Assembly: GCA_009823395.1 (NCBI GenBank)
Contig: CM020511.1
Location: 16,731,501 to 16,795,500 of the forward strand
Source: Thamnaconus septentrionalis
Lineage: Eukaryota > Chordata > Actinopteri > Tetraodontiformes > Monacanthidae
Direction: 5' to 3'
DNA: 64,000 nucleotides
Part shown: positions 34,881 through 46,499 of the stretch, piece by piece
Numbering within the stretch: the first letter of the stretch is position 1
How the letters are laid out: each line of letters begins with the position of its first letter
Made by a program: the position numbers and the translations under genes
Notes under the pieces: generated by a model
Seen by the model: only the letters and a program-made list of their open reading frames with translations
What the model was told of the DNA's origin: nothing
Databases searched by the model: none

Positions 34881-34970
34881 GCTTCTTCTTCTTCTTCTTC
34901 TTCTTCTTCTTCTTCTTCACGTCTTCTACGTCTTCGTCTTCTACGTCTTCTTCGTCTTCTTCGTCTTCCT
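34881..34970. repeat. (TTC)n / GAA triplet repeat with degenerate 3' part
   Basis: About 12 TTC units followed by a variant series of CTTC, ACGTC and TTCGTC units. The long open frames crossing it on both strands, including a 231-codon minus-strand frame, owe their length to the stop-free triplet repeat. Confidence 0.95.
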
Positions 34971-35197
34971 TAAGCCACGGAGGGGGAAAAAAAAGGTTTT
35001 GCTTCTCGACTTCAGCAATAAATCTGTGCAAATGATCTTCAGATCGCAATAACTCTCCGAGATAAGTGAAGAGCAGCTTCCTCCTGTCTGTCTCTGCCTT
35101 GACCAGTCCATCCATCCAGCCAGTCTCATCGCTGTCACTGCACCTGGTGTGTAATATGTCCCAACAGAGTAGCTGGGAAGTGGCTGCGCTGACACCT

Positions 35198-35219
35198 GAC
35201 ACACACACACACACACACA
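35198..35219. repeat. (AC)n microsatellite
   Basis: Short AC run of about 11 units. Confidence 0.95.
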
Positions 35220-35339
35220 GCACAGAGCTCCCGGGGTCCTGCTGGATAGATACAATAACACCCTGTGGAGCTGCTCTGACACCACCTGGGTCTCCTCCCC
35301 TCCTGTACCCTCCTCCTCCTCCCCCCTCCTCTCCACCCC

Positions 35340-36800
35340 CGTCCTCGCAACATGGTCGTGTCACTGCCAATCAGGCCTCCCTGTCACGGCGTCGGCCGCG
35401 CCCGCCCTATGTAAGGCAATTGCACCGCCTCACCTCCCGGAGTGGACGCGGGCAGGCGGGGAGAGTGATGGAGGCTGCCACCTAACAGCCCCTAATAGCA
35501 GCTGACACGGCGCTACACGCGGCCGCGCTCGGCCCCCGCGCCGCCCAGCTGAGTTTGGGTTAAGATAGGACAGGCGGTTGGGAGGAAGGGTGAGAGGGGG
35601 TGATGCAGGAGGGAGTTTAGGGTGTGTGTGTGTGTGTGCGTGCGCGCCTGAAGGAAAGACGGCAGCCAATATGAGACGGGCAGACGTCAGCGAGTCTTCG
35701 CCTGCATGAGAGGAATCGCACCTCCGCCGCTCCTGTTTGATAATACACTGACAGAAAGAAGGGGGGGGCGGTAAAACACAGCGACACCCCCACCACCACC
35801 ATCAACCCACCCTCCCGCCACCTCGGCTTTCTTTACACCACTTACACATCCCCGGTGATGGTGTTTATACGGCGCCCAATTATACCTCCGACGCTTCCCG
35901 TAAGTCCCCTGGATGTTGTGCGTTCTCCGCTCCCGCTACAAATCCACGTCAGGGGCTTAACCCCTAATCCAACCTTAAACCCCCAACCCCGGCCCAAAAT
36001 AATTCATTTTATCCTGTGTGACCCCGCCCCCTCCCCCCCAACAGAACTTATTCAAACTTTCTCCCGTTTTCTTTTTTTTTCTCTTCCTCTGGGTCTACAT
36101 GATGAAACCACTCGTCCTATACACTTCAAACGGGGGGGCGGGAGGGGGGCGCGAGGGTGCAGGGGGGAGGGGAAGGGCGGGCTTAAGTGAAGATGATCCA
36201 CGCCGCCCCTATCTCTCCTTGCCAACTGACACTGCCGCTGACCCCTGGAGCAGATGTTCCTTGTAATAATGTGCGGTTGAGAGAGGCATGCGCGCCAGGT
36301 GGAGATCCCGGGGTCCACTCCCAAACGATTTCCCGCTTATAAAACAAAAGGAGCTTTGAGGTATCGGCTTTCGCCGGCACAAAGATCGGGGTGTAAGGGC
36401 CCGCAGAGGGGGAATACTTTAAATACAATTAGGGGCTCTTGAGAGAGCGAGCAGAGGGGGCCCGCTGGCCCCGACCCAGCCGAAAGACTTCGGCTGACTC
36501 AGCCAAGACGGGAAAGACACGAAACTTGTGTTTCGGACGGAAATGACGCGTTGAAGTTGAGCGAAGCGGCGGAAACGAGGCGACCGTGGAGGCCCCGACG
36601 TCCGTAAGAGTATCTGCGTCTCGGCTCCGGCTGGGACTGAGGAGGGAAGGAGCGAGGCGGAGGGAAGGGAAGGGAAGGGAAGCGAGCCGAGCCAAAGTCC
36701 CCTAAGCAAGGGCACAGCTCCTGTTACCGGCCGCTAATGGAGCGGGGACTATTTCAGTCGCCATTGATTGACTGCTTTCTTCCTCTGAGCGAGCAACTTT
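35340..36800. other. GC/CpG-rich zone, possible island or regulatory cluster
   Basis: CpG-rich patches at about 35380-35560 and 36440-36760 are separated by C- and G-homopolymer DNA. A GT repeat lies at 35621-35637. A transcription start could lie here, but no TATA box, splice-supported exon or known 5' coding sequence was identified. Confidence 0.35.
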
Positions 36801-36862
36801 CTCATATCTGGTGGTGCTGGTGGATCATAAGCAACCCCGGCAGACAAGTAGCGGGGTTGGCG

Positions 36863-36889
36863 TGGAGGAGGAGGAGGAGGAGGAGGAGG
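36863..36889. repeat. (GGA)n triplet repeat
   Basis: About nine GGA units, followed at about 36979-36996 by a GGT run. Confidence 0.93.
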
Positions 36890-37224
36890 TCGGCGGGCAC
36901 GGACTCTCCTCTGTCTACCCCCCCAGTCCTCCTCTCCCTCTCCCCTCCACCTTTGCTGTCTGCAGGCTTAGTGCTGGAGGTGGTGGTGGTGGTGGAGGGC
37001 GGATGAGGGGAGAAGCCCAACCCGCTGTTGAAATTCCCCTCAAAACCTTTAGGGGGTGCAGTCATTCCACGTTGAGAGAGAACAGCGAGCGAAGCCCCCT
37101 GCCCCCATCCCCTCACCCCCTCTCTCGCTCTCCCTCCCTCCTCGAGCGCCCCTCTCTCCTCCTCTCTGCTTTGTCATAACTGTCAAACGCAAATCCTTGC
37201 TGCTTGATTGTTTTCATTGTGGAA

Positions 37225-37226
37225 AT

Positions 37227-37258
<32 letters not shown>
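37225..37258. repeat. (GA)n microsatellite
   Basis: GA run with one AAG interruption. Confidence 0.95.
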
Positions 37259-37289
37259 AGATTGGGGTGGGGGGTGGGGGGTCCGAGGC

Positions 37290-37445
37290 TGACAGATTTC
37301 CTGAATAAGAAATGGGGACAGGATATGAGAATTTATCTGACAGGTATACACGGCTGATTTGATACCGGCGCCGAGCTGGATGAGCAGGTCGCAGCCAGTT
37401 TCGGTACCGAATTAATGACGGGTACTAATTAATTTGACAGGGCGG
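37290..37445. promoter_or_regulatory. candidate conserved regulatory block
   Basis: Complex sequence with GAATTAATGAC around 37409-37419 and ACTAATTAATTTGACAG around 37424-37440, lying between a G-rich tract and triplet repeats. Paired ATTAAT cores suggest homeodomain input. Inferred. Confidence 0.4.
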
Positions 37446-37462
37446 GTTGGGCGAGGGCACGC

Positions 37463-37509
37463 GCTGCTGCTGCTGCTGAGGTGGATGATGATGATGATGA
37501 TGATGATGA
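37463..37509. repeat. (CTG)n and (GAT)n triplet repeats
   Basis: About five CTG units (37463-37478) then about nine GAT units (37483-37509). Confidence 0.93.
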
Positions 37510-37690
37510 AAGGGTGGCCTCACTCTTGATTTCGCTAAAGTTATCAGCTTGTGTTGACGCCTGCATTCAAAAAAAATAGAGCCTATATCACTTAATTCAA
37601 GGAACACTATTTTTTTTTTTAAACACTCAAACCTCGTCTATCACTGCTACTTTCAAACATCTGCTAATCTGCTTTCGCTGGCCGAGCCCA

Positions 37691-37790
37691 AAGGCAGGCA
37701 GGCAGGCAGGCAGGCATGCAGGCAGGCGGCGTGCGCGTGCACGTGCACGTGAGCACGCCGGTCTGCGGTGAATTCCTAATTATCTAATTA
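37691..37790. repeat. (CAGG)n repeat, CACGTG palindrome and twin TAATTA
   Basis: A CAGG tetranucleotide run (about 37692-37728) is followed by GTGCACGTGCAC, which is its own reverse complement and contains an E-box CACGTG; another CACGTG follows within the next few bases. Two TAATTA sites sit at 37777-37782 and 37785-37790. Confidence 0.8.
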
Positions 37791-37793
37791 TAT

Positions 37794-38030
37794 ATGTTTA
37801 CCCTAATTCGTCTCTCAGGAGGTCGCTGCGCGAGGCTCCCAGAAAGCCGAGCTGCAGCAGCCGTCAGCGGCTCGAGGAACTTCAACCCCCTCCGTCAACT
37901 CACAGCAGCCGCTCTGCCGGCCGGAACCTGCCATCTATATATGTGTTTCATCCCAGAACCACTCCGAGTGCATGACCCCAAAAACCGGGTCGTCCTGGAT
38001 GAGGAGAACCGCATATATTTTTAAACATTC
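37794..38030 (+). other. weak open frame after a splice-acceptor-like site
   Basis: A 76-codon frame (37794-38024) runs through GC-rich sequence just after 'cgtctctcag' (37809-37818). The predicted peptide matches nothing I recognise, and the pyrimidine tract is poor. It could be untranslated exon, non-coding RNA or chance. Confidence 0.15.
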
Positions 38031-38349
38031 AAACTCGGGGTGATGATTTTTGATGAAGGATGGTTGAAGGACTGAACGGTGCTGTCAGAAATTTAGACGG
38101 GCAGCAGCTTGTTTGTCTTCATATTTTGCACTCGAGCATGTGTGTGTGTGTGTGAGTCGAGTTTTTTTTTTTTTTTTTATAATTTCACTTCAAGCTTTGA
38201 GAGTTGCTGCTGGTGGGGAGGAGGAGGGGAGAAAAGGAAACGTGATTAAGTTTTGACAATATGAGGGAGAGGAGGGGGAGAAAAGTAACTTTAAAGAAAG
38301 CCGTCCCCGCATCTGGTGGACTATATAAAATGTGAGTGAAAAGCCATCA

Positions 38350-38750
38350 AAAACATTTCCCTCGAGTTGAAATTGTATTTTTATAAGCTCAGACAGCCAC
38401 GGCAAATAGCTGTGGTGATTTTAATAAACCAGTTAAGGGTGTGGATCAAGCCCTTTAAGATTTCACAAAGGTGTGTCTTTGAATTTTGGGCATTTTACCG
38501 CCTTCTGGAAAAGTTCCTTTTTTTATTTACCCCACTTTTTCCCCCACTATCGAGTATTACTGTTTCAAAAAGCAAGCAAGCAAGAAAAAAATCAGGAGGT
38601 TCAATAGCTGTGGCTTTTAAAATATGAGGCTGAATATGCAGTGTTCTTATCCTGCACATTTTCGAGGGACGTGCTTAATAGGCTTCAACTACTATTGCCT
38701 TTGATCAAGTTTAAAGAGGAGCAAAAAGGGCTCTGTAGATAATGCTGATC
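38350..38750. other. unassigned sequence, partly complex
   Basis: Balanced sequence with ATTTTAATAAACCAG near 38419 and T-rich patches. Could contain a regulatory element, but without specific support. Confidence 0.4.
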
Positions 38751-38781
38751 CCCATGGCTTTTTCACAGCCCCTGTACATGC

Positions 38782-38812
38782 ACACACACACACACACACA
38801 ATCCACCCCATC

Positions 38813-38849
<37 letters not shown>
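38782..38849. repeat. (CA)n microsatellite pair
   Basis: CA runs at 38782-38800 and 38815-38849 separated by 14 bases. Confidence 0.97.
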
Positions 38850-39234
38850 ACCAGCCGTGCGGCTACAAATAGCTAACCAAGGTGACTCTATCGATCTCCA
38901 AACAAAAGCCAGAGCGAGATGTGCGGCCGAGGAGGGAGAGAAAAGTGTGTTTCTCAATAAACGGACACTCCAGATTTATTTATTCTTTCTACGTTTGCTG
39001 CTGCTGCTGTCGTGGAAAAAAAACCCACACTTTTCATTTTAGGCGTCGCAGATGCAAACCTCGCCAACGTGACACCGACATGAAGAAAAACTCTCAAAGC
39101 TGCACATAACCTGCAAACAGCAGTTACTAAAGAAGAAATTCATTTCTAATTCAAATTTATATTTATGAATCAAGGGGAGGATGGGGAGGGGGGGGGGTGT
39201 ATGCCTGTCTGTGCTGCATCATATAAATGATCTT

Positions 39235-39350
39235 GAAACTCTCTGCTGCTCATTAGTTCCAAGTCAATTTATTGGCTCTAATGCCCAATAATCATCATGA
39301 GGAAATGACTGTCCTGTCTGGCTAAATGGCTGTTTTGTCAATTTGAGTCT
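39235..39350. promoter_or_regulatory. candidate conserved non-coding block
   Basis: Short complex block with CTCATTAGTTCC near 39249-39260 and CCCAATAATCATCATGAGG around 39284-39302. No simple repeat. Regulatory role inferred. Confidence 0.37.
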
Positions 39351-39591
39351 ACATTAAAAGACAACCTACAGGAAAATTAATAGATAAATAAATGAAATAC
39401 AAAAAAAAAAAGACCTAAAAACCCACGGTGCTCGTTCGGCAGTGAATCGATGGTAACCAGCTCTTCCCTGGACGTGCTTTAGTTTAGGTCAGCACTTGAT
39501 TCTTCAAACATGTTGAATTGATTGTCTGTTGCACATTGAAAATTGCCTTAATGGCGCTCCTTACAAACATGGTTTGTATTGATTGCATTAG

Positions 39592-39616
39592 ATGTGTGTG
39601 TGTGTGTGTGTGTGTG
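39592..39616. repeat. (TG)n microsatellite
   Basis: About 12 TG units. Confidence 0.95.
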
Positions 39617-40213
39617 GATTGCACCTTCAGATCATTAATGGGGACGTGCTGACCGAGTGTTTGGTGGTGGTAGTGCATTTTTTTTTTTTTTTTGGGCATT
39701 GCATTTCTATAGCAGGGAGGTTTATTAATGTAGTGAGAGGAGAAACTGTCGTACCTGCAAGCTGAAGCGTCTGCCAGAATCGGGCTGGTTTTCCTATCAT
39801 CCCACCTTTATTCCAGCTCCTGAGAGCTTTAACTCACTCACCACATTCTCTAAAATGTGCCCCGTTTTTATATGTCATCAAATAAATTTGGCTAAATTAT
39901 GAACAGTCTTTTTTCTTTTCTCCTGTATCAAAGCACAATGTCAGTCCTAATGGTCGATGTTTCCTTTAGTCAAGCGACAAATCCAACCTTCGACTGAGAC
40001 TCCTCTTTTCGTAAAGTGAAAATAAAAGGACGGAGTTTTTACCGCGCCAAGGATTTCACGGTGTGTGTGTGCCGTGTGCCTCACCCTCCTCCCGCTGTCC
40101 TTCCTTCTTCTCCTCCGTCCTCCTCTCTTCTATTTAAAGTGGCTTTTTGACCACTGCGTTCATATTTGCTGCGGAAATGTGGGCTGCCCCTGTTCTGGAG
40201 CCGCCGAGGAGAA

Positions 40214-40320
40214 AGAGGAGGAGGAGGAGGAGGAGGAGGCGACGGAGTGAAAGAAGCCGAGAACAAGTGACGGGGTGAGAGGCGGAGGAGGAGGAGGAGG
40301 AGGAGGAGGAGGAGGAGAAG
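40214..40320. repeat. two (GAG)n triplet repeats
   Basis: GAG runs at about 40214-40239 and 40282-40320, in a GC-rich zone (40040-40640). Upstream, TATTTAAAG at 40131-40139 is a loosely TATA-like string. Glu-rich and Ser-rich frames here are artefacts of the repeat. Confidence 0.92.
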
Positions 40321-40329
40321 AAGAGAGTC

Positions 40330-41125
40330 TCCAGGGGAAGTGAATGGTTGGAATGCGCGGCAAGGCTGGCTGAATGAGCCGCACGCTGGGCCGAGGGTGG
40401 CGGGGTGGCTGAGGTGGAGGGCTGCAGGTATTGTGCCGAGGCAGCGGGGGTCACAGTGGCTGCGACTGACACCAAAACAACATTTCATGGCAGACGGCAG
40501 CGGCTGAGGAGGCTGTGATGCAGCCGGGGCCCTGCGACGTGCCGACCACACCTCGTTGTGGAGCCGGCCAGCGTTTTCTCCCTCGGCGGTGAGACGTCGC
40601 CGCCGACGTCTTCCGCTCGTTTTTTCTGTTTGTTTGACAGGTCAGAAGGGGACTTGCGAGAGTGACGCAGAAAATACGTCCCGTTTTTTTATTTCATAAC
40701 TTTCCCTCGTAGCTTCGCTGGCTGTTGGTGGGAAAACTGCTGCTTTATGTTGTTTGTCTGCTCCGTGTTTCATTCCAAAAACATGGAGCTGAAATTTGCA
40801 ATTTTTGCAGTTGAAGAAATCACAAAAAAATGAATAAAGAATGGCAAAATAATGTAGTGTAATTGTGTGGATGACGCGTCATTTTCCCCACGCTGCTGCT
40901 TTCCACGTCAGAATAATAAAATCCTGTCCTACTTTTTGATGGTTGCTTGACTCCAGTTTAAATTTTGCTACATATTAAAAGACCAAAAACCAAAAGATAT
41001 TTCTCCTTTGTTGGAGTCCGACTAGCTGGTAACATCCCAGGATTCCTGCTTCTCCCCCCCTGAAGGTCTGGCTGCCTGAACTTTTCATTTCTCCTCCCCC
41101 TACTTATCACTTCCCCCCCTGTTAA
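40330..41125. other. unassigned sequence
   Basis: GC-rich to about 40620, where 'tctgtttgtttgacag' followed by GT resembles a splice acceptor, then AT-leaning. No coding frame follows it. Confidence 0.4.
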
Positions 41126-41300
41126 CAGTGAGCTAGCCTGGCTGATAGCATAATTATGCCGCTAACATCTCTTTTAGGAGACTATTGAGCATTCTAATTA
41201 GCGGCAGATTAATGGTCAGCCAGCGGAGGGCTCGCTTTCACACCACCGACGGCAGTGACCCGCTGCTACCTTCAGCTGTGCACCGCCCAGGGGCGAGGAA
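41126..41300. promoter_or_regulatory. strong candidate enhancer with 12-bp homeodomain palindrome
   Basis: GCATAATTATGC at 41148-41159 is a perfect palindrome around TAATTA. TCTAATTAGC (around 41193-41202) and GATTAATGG lie within 60 bp. GTTAAC is just upstream (41121-41126). Three homeodomain cores in about 70 bp of complex sequence make this a good candidate. Confidence 0.45.
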
Positions 41301-41539
41301 GAAGGGTGTGCGCGCGCATGTGTGTGTGTGTTTGCATTAGGAAGCCGTTGAAAGCGATCACGGCCTGTGATATTGTCTTAACGCTCGGCTCCGAGGGAGG
41401 GAGGGAGAGTTTCGAGAGCCTGTGTGTGACCGCGTGGAGGGTGAGGGTCAAGAATTTTCTGAGTGCAAGTGTGCGTGCAAGTGTGTGTGTGTGTGTGTCT
41501 CTTAAGCACCTCCAGGTCCTTCAGCGACAGACATTGCGA

Positions 41540-41650
41540 GGCATTGAAAGTTGGGCCCTGAGGGCGCCCGAGCACTAATTCTAATTATCACCAGATTACA
41601 GAGATAATGGGAGACCCCGCTGTCAAGAATCTAACACCTCTCGCTCAGGG
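41540..41650. promoter_or_regulatory. candidate conserved non-coding block
   Basis: CACTAATTCTAATTATCACC around 41573-41592 places two TAATT cores close together in complex sequence, ending at a C-rich tract near 41674. Inferred only. Confidence 0.35.
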
Positions 41651-41654
41651 TCTT

Positions 41655-43179
41655 TTCTCTGCTGCAGCCAGCCCCCCCCCCCCACCCGTCCGTCCTCTCC
41701 CCTCCAACCCCTCCGCTCACTCATATGGCCATTTTACAGCCCAGCAGTTACCGTCGCGTTGCCCGGCAAACGTGAGAGAGCGCTCAAGGAGGGAACGAGG
41801 CAGAGTCGTTTTCAGAGCATTAGCGAGGCGGCGGCCGAGGAGATTGAAAGAGGAGCGGAGCTGACGGCAGGGCCAACGTCAGTGAAAAGAGGAGCTAAAG
41901 AGAGAGTCGGAGACGGCGAGCGATTCGCCGATAAGGAAGAAGGCTGAGAGAAATAGGTGAGCGGGAGGCAAACTTAATCCACCTCCTCAAACCTTTAGAA
42001 TTCAGGGCGGATGCTCCGAGACGCCGGCCAATCCGCCTTCAGCCGGTCGCCGCCTGACCCCCGGCGAGCGCACGTGCACTCTCTGGCTCGCTTAAGCACG
42101 TCTTTGTGCCTCCGGTTGACAGCTTTTTAAGGGTCAAAGTGCTTCACATTCAGCGTCGCTCCCATATCTTGTCTGTAGAAGGGACCCCAGTCACTCCACT
42201 CAGTGTGTTGGAAAATAATGAGGGAACTAGATTTTCAGAAATGAAAATGCTAATTTGTGGAAAACAGTGGCTGCTGTGTTTGCTCTCACCCTTTTGCTAC
42301 ATCGATGGAGGGAGTCATTCTGGGGACAGACACTGTCTGGACCCAACTGGGGTCACTACAGCTGAGACCAAGGTGTTAAAGATATATAAAAAGGGAACAC
42401 AATTAAACTGATGCTCTTTTATTGTTCTATCCAGAGAAATTTTCTGTGATTTGAAAACATTTATTTCCACTTTTGATGCCGCCTGTGAACACGTTCCCCT
42501 CCTGGAGGGTTCTTCTAGTTTCTTCGTCTTCTTTAAAGTCAAGCACATGTACGGACTGTACCTCTGAACAATGAAAACAATGAAAACCTCTAAAAATATA
42601 CTGTACTGCAGTACAATCACTCTCACACACTCCTGTGGGTTTGTTTGAACATAAATTATTTTGATTTTTCCAAGGATGTCTATAGAAACCACACATGTCT
42701 ACCGTATGTGATGATGATTTAAACTTAATGTTAAACTTATGCCTCAGCGGCCGTGGGAAGCAAAGATGTAAAAACGCCGTGATATTTTTTGGCAGCACTA
42801 GACGGGCGACCACATGCAAAATGTATATGTTTTCTCCCAGGAGCCACGAGATTCATCCACAATGTTTTCTGTCAGGCTGTGCTGCGCTATTCATTTTATT
42901 CAGACACAAAAGATTATTGAGGGATGCTACATAAAAGCTAAAGGGAGGTTGCCATTGTTATAGTTTCCTTTTGTGTCCTTGACATTTGACTACAACCTAT
43001 GAGTCTTTGGCAGAACAAATAGCATCAATTCAACAAAGCTAATTTGATGTGTTGAAAGAAGAAAGAAGATCCAAACAGAAATTAAAAATGTTTTGTTTTT
43101 TCTGAAAGCAAAAACTACTCAAAGCAAAGCTATACTTCAGTACTAAATGTTACAGTTTAATTTTGACACATTTGTAAAC

Positions 43180-43180
<1 letters not shown>
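41655..43180. other. unassigned sequence
   Basis: GC-balanced to about 42100, then AT-leaning. No gene recognised; open frames of 100-130 codons on the minus strand (42315-42819) lack protein-family character. Confidence 0.5.
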
Positions 43181-43225
<45 letters not shown>

Positions 43226-43243
43226 GTTATTAATAATAATAAT
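43181..43243. repeat. (TTA)n microsatellite
   Basis: About 15 TTA/ATT units followed by AATAAT on the opposite phase. Confidence 0.97.
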
Positions 43244-43249
43244 CAATGA

Positions 43250-45680
43250 CTTAAACGTGTTGGTTTTAACTTATTTTCATCTGAGAGGGCATCTGACAGG
43301 GCATCCGTCAAACAGTAGAACCCCATTCCAAACAAAACAATAAAACAAATCACTTCAAGTCTTTTGTGTTTACACCGTAACTCACGGTATCCCAGGTTTG
43401 GACGGACTGCAGATCCATCCCTACTGTCAAACTCTGGCAAACAGTCGGAGGAGGAATGTGCGACTGGATAAGATGTAAATTATTTTTGCAGTATGCACCG
43501 AGCGAGCGCGCGAGTGAGGGATAAGGTCAGGGAGTCTCTCCCTATGGAGCGGCAAGTGAACGCTGCCAAATGGCCTGCGTCTCACACTGTTCTGCCAATC
43601 TGTTGGAGCTTGGCTCTCAGATGCACCTGCGGACACCCTGAGGCCGGCGGCCGGGGTGGTTTATCACCGCTAAGTAGCGCGCATCCAGAGATCTCTAACT
43701 TTTCCTCGGGGAGGCAGACTTTCCACGTTGGCCCTTTCTTTTGAAAGAAAACGGGTGATTTACTTTCAGGCGAAATCAGATCTTTCCTCGCCGCTGTCCA
43801 AAAAACCTTTCCTTGACATTGCAGGTTCAACCAGGACCGCCTGTCTGTCTTGCTTCGCCCCCCGCAAAAAAGTGAAGCGTCTCATCGCGTTCAGTTACAA
43901 GAGGCATAAAGTCAAGCGGCGACGGTTTGTGCGCTCACTTTAAATGACTGTTCATCACCCTGATGGATTTAGTACGAGGGGGGAATCCTGTTTTTATTCA
44001 CCAATGAATCTGTTCAGGATTCAGATGGTGGGGGCAGGAGGGGTCCCATAAAGAATGACATATTTATCTTGGGGCTAGGTGGTTTGACAAGGACAGCTAC
44101 AGTGAGTTATTACAGCAGCGCAGGTTGGGAGCCGCGGCGGAGACACGGCCTCACTCTTCTCCTGCACCGCGGCCCCGTCGCTTTACATCTGGACGACCCA
44201 CACACGGCGGCATCAGGAGACACACATTCAGATTTTTCAACGATAGAACTATAAACAGTTTCTTTTTTATGATAAATCTTACCAAGATTGATTTCAACCC
44301 TACTAAAACTTCCCTCCACGCCCGTCCCGTCAATAACAGGCACTAAAAATTTATGACTCGCTATTTATCGCAACGTTTACTGTAAATCCTATGAACTGTG
44401 TCGATTTATAACTGATTTTATTACGCTACCTTATGCAATATAATTATCCTTACAGGGTTTGTGCTCGCGGGAAAAAAAAAAGGAAACATAGAATTTGCAT
44501 TAATTTAATTGGGTATTGGCAGTTTATCCACCATACATTTGAAACCGCAGAACCTTTTGAAAATAAGAAATATTTTCTTCGTGCCTCAACAAGTAAAAAC
44601 CCCGAGGTCTCTCTGTGAGAAGCATATGGACCTCTAGACAATATCAGTGAAGATCTTTTCTATGTTTTCCTCAAAATGAAAAGCTGATGATGCTCAGACA
44701 ATTATACTAGCACAATTCTCATCTGACACATGCAAAATTCAATCTTCCCCAAAGCTATAATCTCGGTTTTATTTCTTCTGTGTTTCATATCCAAGCTACA
44801 TTCAGCAAAATGTTGACAACCACCTGCAAACATGCAGGTATGTGGTTTGAGCTTGCGAATAAGACCAGCGCTTTGTCGCACATTCCTCGTGGTGAAAGAT
44901 ACACAAACGCCTGGCGAGTGTCGCCCTTGATGACCTGAGAAAGTACTGTTGCCCTTTGTGACAAGAGTCGGTTTGCATGACTGAGTGATTGAGCAAACAC
45001 TTTCTGAAAAGGATGTGATTTTTCTAGACTCGAAAAAATATTGTGAGGCAACGCTGGCAAAAGTGCATAATTTTGGTGTTCAAGCGTGAGTCCTCCAACC
45101 CACCAGATAATGAACTGAACAGGTAATAGACACATTATTACTGTTAGGAAATATCTGTAAAATGAATTTTGCAGTGTGGCACCTTTTTAATTAAATCACC
45201 GTCCCCTAAAAACGACACCGTACAGAACCGCCATGTACGCTCTCCTTCCTTGAGCTTGAAATAATAAGTCCACTTTAGAAGGTACAATACAGCCTGTGTA
45301 GCCCGTGCGGGGCCTTCATTAGCCACTGTGGAGTCACTTGTTCTGCCTTACAGTACATAAACCCATAATTGCTGGCACCTGACTGAGGCTGCCTCTTGTA
45401 GCAGCGGTGGCTGAGGTAGCGTGGTGGTGGTGGTGTGGAGGGCGGCTTTCCCAACGCGCCTCATCAGAAGAATGGTACGTTTGTCATTTATGGATATATT
45501 TCAAAGGGCTCCTCCTGTAAAGCAATCCACTGGCATTCCTGCCCTCCGCGGCCTGTTTCTCTGTGACCACTGTGTTGTCTGCTGCGGCATGTGGAGCTGG
45601 AGCTGGGGAGTTAAATGGATTAATTACCTTTAAGGTCCTTTTGCGTCTTTTATTTCACAGGCGGGCTCGCTGGGGGCTTC
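43250..45680. other. unassigned sequence
   Basis: Mostly balanced to AT-rich with no recognised gene. Complex patches at about 43490-43720 and 45150-45640 may be regulatory but were not individually supportable. Confidence 0.45.
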
Positions 45681-45684
45681 GGTA

Positions 45685-45686
<2 letters not shown>

Positions 45687-45748
<62 letters not shown>

Positions 45749-45750
45749 AC
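45687..45750. repeat. (AC)n microsatellite
   Basis: About 30 AC units with one AAAC interruption. Confidence 0.97.
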
Positions 45751-45799
45751 TACTCCTAATGACATAATCACATAATTAGGTGATTTTCAAATGGAATCG

Positions 45800-46340
45800 G
45801 CACATAAGTAGGGGATTAATTTCCTCCTGTGCTATTCATCTGCCTCGCTGCTGTTTTAGGTCACTGGCTCCCACCGCTGGAAGAGGTTACATTAGAGAAA
45901 AGTAAAAGGAAATGCAGAACCTCCCCTGAACCGCCCCAGAATGAGACCGTGAGTGAGAGTTATGTGCGACATTCCATTTTAGAGATTGCGTTGGCGTTTC
46001 ATCTGTGTTTTGCAAGTTAAAGATTTTCTCTCGTAGAAATAATAAAATGTGCCTCTGGGACTTTGCTCTAATTGGATGTGGAGGCTGTCTGAATATACAG
46101 TTTAGTTTCATAAGGAACTTTGTCCTAGTTCGCAGTGGGCCACAATCAATAGAGGGGAAAAGGCGGAGGTATCCAAAGCAACGGATCTCAAATAAAGATT
46201 TCCCCCTTCCCCTTGGAAAATCCTGCAATGACACGGCTAAAACGCTCTCCTCATTGACTCCAAACACAGGTCCACTGGTTACAAACACTCGGGCCTGTGC
46301 GCAGCGCTCTAATATGTAACGCGAGACAAGAAAGTGTCCT
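45800..46340. promoter_or_regulatory. strong candidate conserved regulatory block
   Basis: More than 500 bp of complex sequence without simple repeat. It has GGGATTAATTTCC around 45812-45824, AATAATAAA near 46038 and CTAATTGGATG around 46068-46078. A 162-codon minus-strand open frame covers part of it but has no recognisable domain. Enhancer reading inferred. Confidence 0.42.
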
Positions 46341-46499
46341 TTCATCGGGCCCACCGTGGGCTTTAGTGGGAACAATCAGCGGCTCTCCACAGCAAGAGAG
46401 GCGTGAGGAGCGATTCTATTCTCTTCCCAGCCGTGGGAGGAGAAGGAATCAGATAATTAAATGTGAGAAACAGCGCAGAAAGAGAGAAACGGGGTGGAG

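Noticed and set aside
34675..35370. Longest open frame (231 codons, minus strand)
   Set aside because: It runs through the GAA/TTC triplet array and a GT repeat, which keep the frame open. No domain or family resemblance was seen.
40620..40645. Splice acceptor before a coding exon
   Set aside because: The 'tctgtttgtttgacag' string is acceptor-like, but no open frame of protein character or donor follows.
45887..46375. 162-codon minus-strand frame
   Set aside because: Overlaps an enhancer-like block; amino-acid content is unremarkable and no domain was recognised.
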